Below are positions 8,183 through 14,930 of a stretch of 45,198 nt of DNA, one piece after another (position 1 is the stretch's first letter; every line of letters starts with the position of its first letter). The stretch comes from Thermoleophilia bacterium UBA6103. GTDB lineage: Bacteria > Actinomycetota > Thermoleophilia > UBA2241. A program made the translations under genes and the position numbers. Under the pieces are notes generated by a model. It saw only the letters and a program-made list of their open reading frames with translations. It was not told the DNA's origin and did not search any database. Location: positions 1 to 45,198 of the forward strand of contig DIWP01000060.1 of assembly GCA_002423545.1 (NCBI GenBank). Reading direction: 5' to 3'.

Positions 8183-8338
8183 TTCGGCTCCGTCGGGTGG
8201 CGCCGCGCGCGGCCGGCCGGCGACCGTTGTCCGCGGCGTCCAAATCGTGTCCGAAAGCTGCGCCATTAGTGCCGACAGTGCCGTTGAAAGACCTGCAAAT
8301 ACGCGCTTTTCCTAGATGTACGCGGAGGCGTGTCACGG

Positions 8339-8368
8339 TTGCCCCGGGACGCGTCGGCTTGCTATAGT
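8339..8368 (+). promoter_or_regulatory. nuo operon promoter
   Basis: TTGCCC (8339-8344), an 18-base spacer and TATAGT (8363-8368) form a promoter about 50 bases upstream of the chosen nuoA GTG. It is the only good promoter I see before the 13-gene operon. Confidence 0.6.
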
Positions 8369-8419
8369 GCCGCTGGGTCGAGGGGCTCGGCCCGTCTCGC
8401 TGACCTCGTGGGGGTCTCT

Positions 8420-8788
8420 GTGACTACGGCGTATCTGACGAACTGGCTGTACGTCTTTGCTTTCCTGGCGGCCGGCGCCGTGCTCGTCGTCCTCATCCTG
8501 GCGATGGAGTTCCTCGTCAACCCGCGTCATCCCACGCCCGGCAAGCTCTCCACCTACGAGTGCGGCATCGTGCCGGTCGGAGACTCCTGGCATCCGTTCG
8601 CGGTGCGCTACTACCTCTTCGCGCTGCTCTTCCTCATCTTCGACGTGGAAGCGGTGTTCCTGTTCCCCTGGACGCTCGAGCTCCGCTCTCTGGGCACCGC
8701 CGGCTTCATCGAGGTCGTCATCTTCATCGGTGTGCTGGCCGTCGGTCTTCTCTACGCCTGGCGGAAAGGTGCGCTGGATTGGCACTGA
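8420..8788 (+). CDS. nuoA: NADH-quinone oxidoreductase subunit A
   Basis: A 122-residue membrane subunit with three helices. The conserved loop KLSTYECGIVPVGDSWHPF contains the ECG motif of the quinone-site loop, followed by RYYLFALLFLIFDVEAVFLFPW. The start is GTG 8420, preceded by GGGGG five bases upstream; earlier in-frame starts would precede the promoter or lack a ribosome binding site. First gene of the complex I operon; its 3' end overlaps nuoB. Confidence 0.93.
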   Translation: MTTAYLTNWLYVFAFLAAGAVLVVLILAMEFLVNPRHPTPGKLSTYECGIVPVGDSWHPFAVRYYLFALLFLIFDVEAVFLFPWTLELRSLGTAGFIEVVIFIGVLAVGLLYAWRKGALDWH

Positions 8789-9426
8789 CGGACGAGGTCA
8801 AGCGGTATCTGCCGGACGGCATCGCGGCGCGTCTCAAGTACCCCAAGCTGGCCGACTTCGAGCGGCCCAACGTCATCACCACGACCGCCGATCTGGTCTT
8901 CAACTGGGCGCGTTCGCACTCCGTCTTTCCCTTCCAGTACGGCCTGGCCTGCTGCGCCATCGAGATGCTCAGCTCCGGCTTCGCGCGCTATGACATCGCC
9001 CGCTACGGCATGGAGGTCTTCCGGCCCACGCCGCGGCAGTGCGACCTCATGATCGTGGCCGGCACCGTCAACGAGAAGATGGCGCCGGTGCTGCTGCGGC
9101 TCTACGAGCAGATGGCAGAGCCCAAGTGGGTCATCAGCATGGGCGCCTGCGCCACCAGCGGCGGGCCGTTCTATGACGGCTACAACGTGGTCAACGGCGT
9201 CGACAAGGTCGTGCCGGTCGACGTGTACATCCCCGGCTGCCCGCCGCGTCCCGAGGCCCTGTTCGACGGCATGCTGCAGCTGCAGCGCAAGATCCAGCAG
9301 CTCACGTTCGCGCGCCCCGAGAAGGTCGAGCCGCTCTACGGCGCCGACGCGCCGTGGCATGCCGACGTCATCGGCCCTCAGGCCCAGTTCGGCGGCCGGG
9401 TCTCGAAGAAGAGGCTCACGCCATGA
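8779..9426 (+). CDS. nuoB: NADH-quinone oxidoreductase subunit B
   Basis: A 215-residue peripheral subunit that holds the terminal cluster N2, from which quinone is reduced. The four ligands are visible: C58 and C59 in GLACCAIEM, C124 in MGACATSGGPF and C154 in YIPGCPPRPEA. The likely start is TTG 8779, ten bases inside the nuoA 3' end, with AAAGG upstream; translational coupling is expected. The stop overlaps the nuoC ATG (ATGA). Confidence 0.95.
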   Translation: MALTDEVKRYLPDGIAARLKYPKLADFERPNVITTTADLVFNWARSHSVFPFQYGLACCAIEMLSSGFARYDIARYGMEVFRPTPRQCDLMIVAGTVNEKMAPVLLRLYEQMAEPKWVISMGACATSGGPFYDGYNVVNGVDKVVPVDVYIPGCPPRPEALFDGMLQLQRKIQQLTFARPEKVEPLYGADAPWHADVIGPQAQFGGRVSKKRLTP

Positions 9427-9917
9427 GCCTGCAGGTCGGCAACGTCAGGATCGACGCCGATGAGCTGGCCGCCCGTCTGGGCCGAGCCTTCGCCGGCGAG
9501 CTCATGGATGTCGCTGTTCAGGAGCCCGACACCGTGGTGGCCCGGCTGGCCCGCGAGAAGGTCAAGGACGTGGCACGGCGTCTGCACGACCTCGACGAGA
9601 CGCCGATCGACTCCCTCACGCTCATCTCGTCGGTCGACTACGTCACGCACCTGGAATGCGTGTACCACCTGTACTCCTATGCCGCCAACCTGTATGTGGA
9701 GCTGCACGTGGAGCTGCCACGCGGCAGGCCGGTGGTGGCTACGGTGAGTGACGTGTGGCCGAGCGCCGACTGGCACGAGCGCGAGGCCTGGGACATGATG
9801 GGCATCGTGTTCGAGGGTCACCCGGACCCGCGCCGCATCCTGCTCAAGGACGACTGGATCGGCCATCCGCTGCGCAAAGACTACGTCGACGACGTCCGCA
9901 ACCACCCCTACGTGTGA
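9423..9917 (+). CDS. nuoC: NADH-quinone oxidoreductase subunit C
   Basis: A 164-residue hydrophilic subunit of the connecting module. It carries the 30-kDa subunit signature region: SADWHEREAWDMMGIVFEGH, then DPRRILL and GHPLRKDY. The ATG overlaps the nuoB stop. It is separate from nuoD, not fused as in Escherichia coli. Confidence 0.94.
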   Translation: MSLQVGNVRIDADELAARLGRAFAGELMDVAVQEPDTVVARLAREKVKDVARRLHDLDETPIDSLTLISSVDYVTHLECVYHLYSYAANLYVELHVELPRGRPVVATVSDVWPSADWHEREAWDMMGIVFEGHPDPRRILLKDDWIGHPLRKDYVDDVRNHPYV

Positions 9918-9924
9918 TCCGGCC

Positions 9925-11139
9925 ATGACCGACTCGTTCCTCACAGAAGCGCCCGACGAAGCCATGGCCCTGGCGCTGGACCGCATCCGCCGCGGCCGCG
10001 AGACCGGCGACGTCAGCGAGCTCGAAGGCCTGGCCCTCGACCAGGTCGTGGTGAACATGGGGCCGCAGCATCCGTCCACGCACGGCGTGCTGCGGCTGGT
10101 GGTCACGCTGGACGGCGAGATCGTCCGCGACGTCATCCCGGTCGTCGGCTACCTGCACCGCTGCAAGGAGAAGCTGGCCGAGAAGCGCACGTACTACCAG
10201 TACATCCCGATCGTCGACCGCACCGAGTACGTGGCCGGCATGAACTGCGAGTGGGGCTACGTGATGACGGTCGAGAAGCTGGCCGGCATCCAGCCGACGC
10301 GGCGAGCGGAGTTCATCCGCGTCATCATGGCCGAGCTCAACCGCATCGCCAGCCATCAGGTGGCGGTCGGCACGTTCACCGCAGATCTCTCGCCGCTCGG
10401 CACGGCGATGGTCTTCTATATGTTCCGCGACCGCGAGACAATCCTCACACTGCTGGAGGAGGCCTCCGGGGCGCGCATGATGTTCAACTACTTCCGCTTC
10501 GGCGGGGTGCGATTCGACCTGCCGCCCGGCTGGGAGCAGCGCTGCCGCGAGGTCATGGACCAGGTGCCGAAGTGGGTCGACGAGTATCGCTCCCTGGTCG
10601 AGGACAACGCCGTGTTCCTGACCCGTACGGTCGGCCGCGGGGTCATCACACAGCAGGACATCGTCGACTACGCCATCACCGGCCCCAACGCGCGGGCCAG
10701 CGGCGTGCCGCACGACCTGCGCCGCACGCGGCCGTACTCCGTCTATCCCGAGCTCGACTTCGACCTCTGCCTCGGCGAGCACGGCGACGTGTACGACCGG
10801 TACAGGGTGCGCGTCGACGAGATCCTCGAGTCGCGGCGGATCATCCTGCAGTGCCTCGACATGATGCCGAAGGGGCCGGTGCAGGTGGGCACCCTGCGGC
10901 CCCCGTACATCATCACGCCGCCGCCCGGCTCCGCCTACACCTCGCAGGAGAACCCGCGCGGCGAGTACGGCACCTACATCGTCAGCGACGGGTCGCGCTA
11001 CCCGTACCGGCTCAAGTACCGCGACCCCTGCTTCATCAACCTGCAGCTCCTGCCCAAGCTCCTGCGCGGAAACAAGATCGCCGACGCGGTCGCCATCAGC
11101 GGCAGCATCGACCTGGTGCTGGGAGGTATCGACCGGTAG
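9925..11139 (+). CDS. nuoD: NADH-quinone oxidoreductase subunit D
   Basis: A 404-residue 49-kDa subunit that forms the quinone pocket with NuoB. It has NMGPQHPSTHGVLRL (quinone-site histidines) followed by GYLHRCKEKLAE and DRTEYVAGM. The start is ATG 9925, seven bases after nuoC. The stop is TAG, and the GTG of nuoH begins on the last base of that stop, so the genes are coupled. In a pyrrolysine-decoding cell some readthrough would be conceivable: the next in-frame stop is 14 codons on. Confidence 0.95.
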   Translation: MTDSFLTEAPDEAMALALDRIRRGRETGDVSELEGLALDQVVVNMGPQHPSTHGVLRLVVTLDGEIVRDVIPVVGYLHRCKEKLAEKRTYYQYIPIVDRTEYVAGMNCEWGYVMTVEKLAGIQPTRRAEFIRVIMAELNRIASHQVAVGTFTADLSPLGTAMVFYMFRDRETILTLLEEASGARMMFNYFRFGGVRFDLPPGWEQRCREVMDQVPKWVDEYRSLVEDNAVFLTRTVGRGVITQQDIVDYAITGPNARASGVPHDLRRTRPYSVYPELDFDLCLGEHGDVYDRYRVRVDEILESRRIILQCLDMMPKGPVQVGTLRPPYIITPPPGSAYTSQENPRGEYGTYIVSDGSRYPYRLKYRDPCFINLQLLPKLLRGNKIADAVAISGSIDLVLGGIDR

Positions 11140-12266
11140 TGGACGTCTTCCTCGACATCCTGCGCGGCCTGGTGGCGGTGATCATCGCGTACGCGTTCGT
11201 GTTCATCTCGGCGCTGGTCAACATCGTCTTCGAGCGCCGCACCCTGGCGTTCATGCAGGACCGCCTGGGGCCCAACCGCACCGGCCCGCAGGGCATCCTG
11301 CAGAGCGTCGCCGACTCGTTCAAGATGCTCGGCAAGGAAGACTTTGCGCCGGCCGCCGTGGACAAGCGGCTGTTCACGCTGGCGCCGATCATGGTCATGA
11401 TCGGCGCCGTGGCGGTCCAGCTCGTCATCCCGTACACCAAGGGCTGGACCGGCCAGGACCTCAACATCGGCATCATCTACATCGTCGCCGTCACCAGCTT
11501 CACCGTGCTCGCCATCCTGATCGGCGGCTGGGCCAGCCACAACAAGTACTCGCTGGTGGGCGCCCTGCGGTCGGCCGCCCAGATGGTCTCCTACGAGGTA
11601 CCGATGATCCTGGCGCTGCTGGTCGTGGCCGCCGCGACCAGCTCGCTGAGCCTCAACGACGTCGTGTCGGCGCAGGCCGGCTACCAGTGGTTCGTCTTCG
11701 TCATGCCGACCACGTTCTTCATCTTCTTCATCGCCAGCATCGCCGAGCTCAACCGCGGCCCCTTCGACCTGCCGGAGTCCGAGTCCGAGCTGGTGGCCGG
11801 CTACGGCACCGAGTACTCGGGCATGCGCTTCGGCATGTTCTTCCTCAACGAGTACGCCGGCATGACCATCATGTCGATGGTCACCGTCACCCTGTTCTTC
11901 GGCGGCTGGGAAGGTCCCGGAGAGGACCTCCTCGTCCTCTGGGGCGTCTCGGTCATCCCGTTCGTCTGGTTCATGATCAAGACGTACGTCCTCGTCTTCG
12001 CCCTCGTGTGGATCCGCCTCAGCGTCCCCCGTCTGCAGGTCAACGAGCTCATGGCCTTCGCCTGGAAGCTCCTCATCCCCCTGGGGCTGGCGAACATCCT
12101 GGCCAGCACCGCCATCATCCTCTGGGCCCCGCAGTGGAAGTGGGTCATGGCCGGCTTCAGCTGGGTCGTGCTGATCGCCATCGTCGGTCTCTTCGACCCG
12201 CTGCTGCGTCGGCGGCTGCGTCGCAAGCACGCGCAGGCGCCCTCGCTCACCAGGGGGACGGCCTGA
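11139..12266 (+). CDS. nuoH: NADH-quinone oxidoreductase subunit H
   Basis: A 375-residue membrane subunit at the junction of the two arms. It has ERRTLAFMQDRLGPNRTGP, then QSVADSFKMLGKEDF, and further on ELNRGPFDLPESESELVAGY, all NuoH hallmarks that form the E-channel and quinone entrance. The GTG start overlaps the nuoD TAG by one base, with GGGAGG 12 bases upstream. The stop overlaps the next ATG (TGATG). The sequence looks ordinary, in contrast to the following three genes. Confidence 0.95.
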   Translation: MDVFLDILRGLVAVIIAYAFVFISALVNIVFERRTLAFMQDRLGPNRTGPQGILQSVADSFKMLGKEDFAPAAVDKRLFTLAPIMVMIGAVAVQLVIPYTKGWTGQDLNIGIIYIVAVTSFTVLAILIGGWASHNKYSLVGALRSAAQMVSYEVPMILALLVVAAATSSLSLNDVVSAQAGYQWFVFVMPTTFFIFFIASIAELNRGPFDLPESESELVAGYGTEYSGMRFGMFFLNEYAGMTIMSMVTVTLFFGGWEGPGEDLLVLWGVSVIPFVWFMIKTYVLVFALVWIRLSVPRLQVNELMAFAWKLLIPLGLANILASTAIILWAPQWKWVMAGFSWVVLIAIVGLFDPLLRRRLRRKHAQAPSLTRGTA

Positions 12267-13021
12267 TGCTCGGCATCCTCAAGGCGCTGCGGACCACCGT
12301 GAGCCATCTGCCGCGCAAGCCTCTGACCGTGCAGTACCCGGAGGTCCGCGAAGAGCTGCCGGAACGCAGCCGCGGTCTCTTCAAGGTCGTGGTCGACGTC
12401 ACCACCGAAGAGGCTCGCTGCCGTGCCTGCACGCTCTGCGAGACCAACTGCCCGGTGCAGGTGATCCGCGTCGACTACCGCAACAAGTACGATCTGCCGG
12501 CGGTCGACCAGGCGGCGCTGGCGCGCGACCGCCTTGCCGAACAGGGCGCCGTCGATCTCTCGCCGCTGCGACCGATCATCGACGGGCACCTGGAGAGCGG
12601 CACCGGTCTCAACGCCGTGCTGCAGCGCGTCCAGGACGCCTATGGCTATCTTCCCCGCGCCGCCCTGCAGCAGCTGTCGCTGGAGACCGGCACGTCGCTC
12701 TCGCAGATCTACGGCACGGCCAGCTTCTCCGATCGCTTCCGCCTTGCACCGCCGGCCGCGCACATCATCTCGGTCTGCCGGGGCACCACCTGCTACGCCG
12801 CCGGCGCGCCGCTCGTCGCCCAGGCCTTGCGGGAGGCGCTCGGCATCGATGCCGACGGGACCACGGCCGACGGGTTCGTGACGCTGCAGAGCGTCGACTG
12901 CCTGGGCGTCTGCGGTCCCGCCCCGGTGGTGCGCGTCGACGATCGTGTGCATGTGGCCATGACGCCGGAGCGGGCCCATGCGCTGGTACAGGAGCTGCGC
13001 GTCGCGGAGGGCGTCACGTGA
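12266..13021 (+). CDS. NuoI (first half)-NuoE fusion protein
   Basis: A 251-residue protein joining two complex I subunits. Residues 1-70 are the NuoI N-terminus (LGILKALRTTVSHLPRKPLT, VQYPE, LPERSRGLF) with a single [4Fe-4S] motif: C52, C55, C58 and C62 in CRACTLCETNCP. The second CxxCxxCxxxCP motif that NuoI normally has is absent. After a short linker, residues about 95-250 are NuoE: a helical part (LQRVQDAYGYLPRAALQQLS), then a thioredoxin-like [2Fe-2S] domain with C171, C176, C212 and C216. NuoI-like sequence resembling the missing half occurs at the C-terminus of the NuoG-position protein two genes downstream. The ATG overlaps the nuoH stop and the 3' end overlaps nuoF by four bases. 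The domain calls are firm; the split-NuoI reading is inference. Confidence 0.88.
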   Translation: MLGILKALRTTVSHLPRKPLTVQYPEVREELPERSRGLFKVVVDVTTEEARCRACTLCETNCPVQVIRVDYRNKYDLPAVDQAALARDRLAEQGAVDLSPLRPIIDGHLESGTGLNAVLQRVQDAYGYLPRAALQQLSLETGTSLSQIYGTASFSDRFRLAPPAAHIISVCRGTTCYAAGAPLVAQALREALGIDADGTTADGFVTLQSVDCLGVCGPAPVVRVDDRVHVAMTPERAHALVQELRVAEGVT

Positions 13022-14892
13022 GCGAGCGCGCCGATCGCATAGAGGCGGCGTTCGCGCACGTCTTCCATCCCAGCATGGTGTCCGCCCGTGAGGGCGAGCA
13101 GGAGGTCCGCGTCTGTGCCGCCACCACGTGCGCCGGCAGCGGTGCCGGCGCCGTACGAGACGCCTTCCGCGACGAGCTCACGCGCCGCGGCCTGCAGCAG
13201 GAATGGCGGGTCGTGGAGACCGGCTGCCGCGGGTCGTGTGACCAGGGGCCGATCGTGTCCGTGGAGCCGGCCGGTGTCTTCTATCCCCGTGTCTCTCCGG
13301 CGAGCGTGCCGCGGATCGTCGCCGAGACGCTCGTCGGCGGCCGCCCGGTCGAGGACCTGCTGTACCGTCACCCCGATACCGGCCGCCCGGTCGCGCGCGC
13401 CGCGGATGTGCCCTTCCTGCTCGGTCAGCGCCGCCTCGTGCTGGCGCTCGCCGGTCGCATCGACCCCGCGTCCATCGACGACGCCATCGCTCACGAGCGG
13501 TACCGGGCGTTTGTCGAAGCGCTCATCGCCGACGAGCCCGACGACGTCATCGACGCCGTCGAAGAGAGCGGCCTGCGCACACGCGTCGGCGATCCAGGCT
13601 CGGTCGGTAGCCGCTGGCGGCGCGCCCTCGACGGCACGCACGACGAGCGCTTCGTCGTGTGCACGGCCGACGAGGGCGATCCCGGCGCCTTCGCCGACCG
13701 CACGGTCCTGGAGAGCGATCCACACGCCGTCATCGAGGGTATGCTGCTGGCCGCCTTCGCGATCGGCGCCCGGCACGGGGTGGTGCGGGTCCGTCGTGAC
13801 CACGCGGCCGCCGGCGAGCGCCTGCGCGGCGCTCTGGTGGAGTGCCGGGAGCGCGGCCTGCTCGGCCGCGACATCCTCGGCGCCGGTCTGTCCTTCGACA
13901 TCGAGATCGATGCCGCCGAACGCATGCTGGTGTGCGCCGACGAGACGGCGCTCATCGCCTCGCTGGAGGGCCGCCGCGCCGTCCCGCGGATCCGTCCGCC
14001 GGCTCCCACCGAGGCCGGCTTCCGCGGCCGACCGACCGTCGTCTCCGACGCCGTCGCGTACGCGGCGGTGCCGTGGATCGTGCGCAACGGAGCCGCGGCG
14101 TACGCAGCCGCGGGACTCCACGAGCACACCGGCACGCGCGTGTTCTCACTCAGCGGGCAGGTCAGAAACGGCGGCGTCGTCGAGGTGCCGGCCGGCACCT
14201 CGCTGCGGCGGGTCGTCGAAGACATCGGCGGCGGCGCCCGGCCGGGTCGCCGGCTCAAAGCCGTGCAGATCGGCGGACCGCTCGGCGTCTGTCTGCCGGC
14301 GACCGCCCTCGAGGCGCCGATCGACGACCTGGCCGCCGGCTCCAGCAGCCTGGTCGTGCTCGACGACCGCACCTGCATGGTCGACCTGGCGCGTCACCTG
14401 CTGTCCATCAGCCAGCGGGAGGGATGCGGCACCTGTGTGCCGTGCCGGCTGGGCACCAAGCGCTCACTGGAGATCCTCGAGCGGATCGTCGACGGCCGGG
14501 GCCGCGACGGCGACATGGAGCTGCTCGCCGAGCTCGGCACCTACTGCTCGCAGGGCACGCTCTGCGTGCTCGGCGGTAACGCGTCCAACCCGGTCCTCGG
14601 CACGCTGCGTGACTTCGCCGACGAGTACGAGGCGCACATCACCGAGAGGCGCTGCCCGGCCGGTGTCTGCAGGGCGCTCATCACGTACTCCATCGACCCG
14701 GAGGCGTGCACCGGGTGCACGCTCTGTGCCCAGAGGTGCCCGGCCGCCGTCATCAGCGGTCGGGAGGGGCAGCCACACGTCATCGACGTCAGCGGCTGCA
14801 CGAAGTGCGACATCTGCCGGCAGGTGTGTCCCGACGGCGCGGTCAGAGTGCGCTCCGGCGTCTCGCAAGCTGTGGCCCCCGGGACGGCCTGA
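13018..14892 (+). CDS. nuoF: NuoF/HydB-like subunit with extra Fe-S domains and a degenerate FMN loop
   Basis: A 624-residue protein. Domains in order: a thioredoxin-like [2Fe-2S] domain (C33, C38, C70, C74); the NuoF flavin domain with CTADEGDPGAFADRTVLESD and CADETALIASLEGRR; a SLBB-like part (GTRVFSLSGQVRNGG); the N3 cluster motif (C470, C473, C476 and C516); and a C-terminal 2x[4Fe-4S] ferredoxin (C564-C574 and C594-C604). This layout resembles HydB-type subunits of bifurcating hydrogenases and NADP-reducing enzymes more than plain NuoF. The glycine-rich GRGGAGFPTG loop that binds FMN and NADH is replaced at residues 187-199 by TRVGDPGSVGSR, and VCGEET reads VCADET. Normal FMN or NADH binding is therefore doubtful. 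GTG start overlapping the upstream gene (GTGA). Confidence 0.85.
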   Translation: MSERADRIEAAFAHVFHPSMVSAREGEQEVRVCAATTCAGSGAGAVRDAFRDELTRRGLQQEWRVVETGCRGSCDQGPIVSVEPAGVFYPRVSPASVPRIVAETLVGGRPVEDLLYRHPDTGRPVARAADVPFLLGQRRLVLALAGRIDPASIDDAIAHERYRAFVEALIADEPDDVIDAVEESGLRTRVGDPGSVGSRWRRALDGTHDERFVVCTADEGDPGAFADRTVLESDPHAVIEGMLLAAFAIGARHGVVRVRRDHAAAGERLRGALVECRERGLLGRDILGAGLSFDIEIDAAERMLVCADETALIASLEGRRAVPRIRPPAPTEAGFRGRPTVVSDAVAYAAVPWIVRNGAAAYAAAGLHEHTGTRVFSLSGQVRNGGVVEVPAGTSLRRVVEDIGGGARPGRRLKAVQIGGPLGVCLPATALEAPIDDLAAGSSSLVVLDDRTCMVDLARHLLSISQREGCGTCVPCRLGTKRSLEILERIVDGRGRDGDMELLAELGTYCSQGTLCVLGGNASNPVLGTLRDFADEYEAHITERRCPAGVCRALITYSIDPEACTGCTLCAQRCPAAVISGREGQPHVIDVSGCTKCDICRQVCPDGAVRVRSGVSQAVAPGTA

Positions 14893-14930
14893 CCGGCCGC
14901 CGATCGAACGAGGACGGTACAGAAGACCAC

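Noticed and set aside
12266..14892. Frameshift or misassembly producing the NuoI-NuoE fusion
   Set aside because: The frame is open throughout, the gene joins neighbours by tidy TGATG and GTGA overlaps, and NuoI-like second-half sequence occurs downstream, so the arrangement looks genuine.
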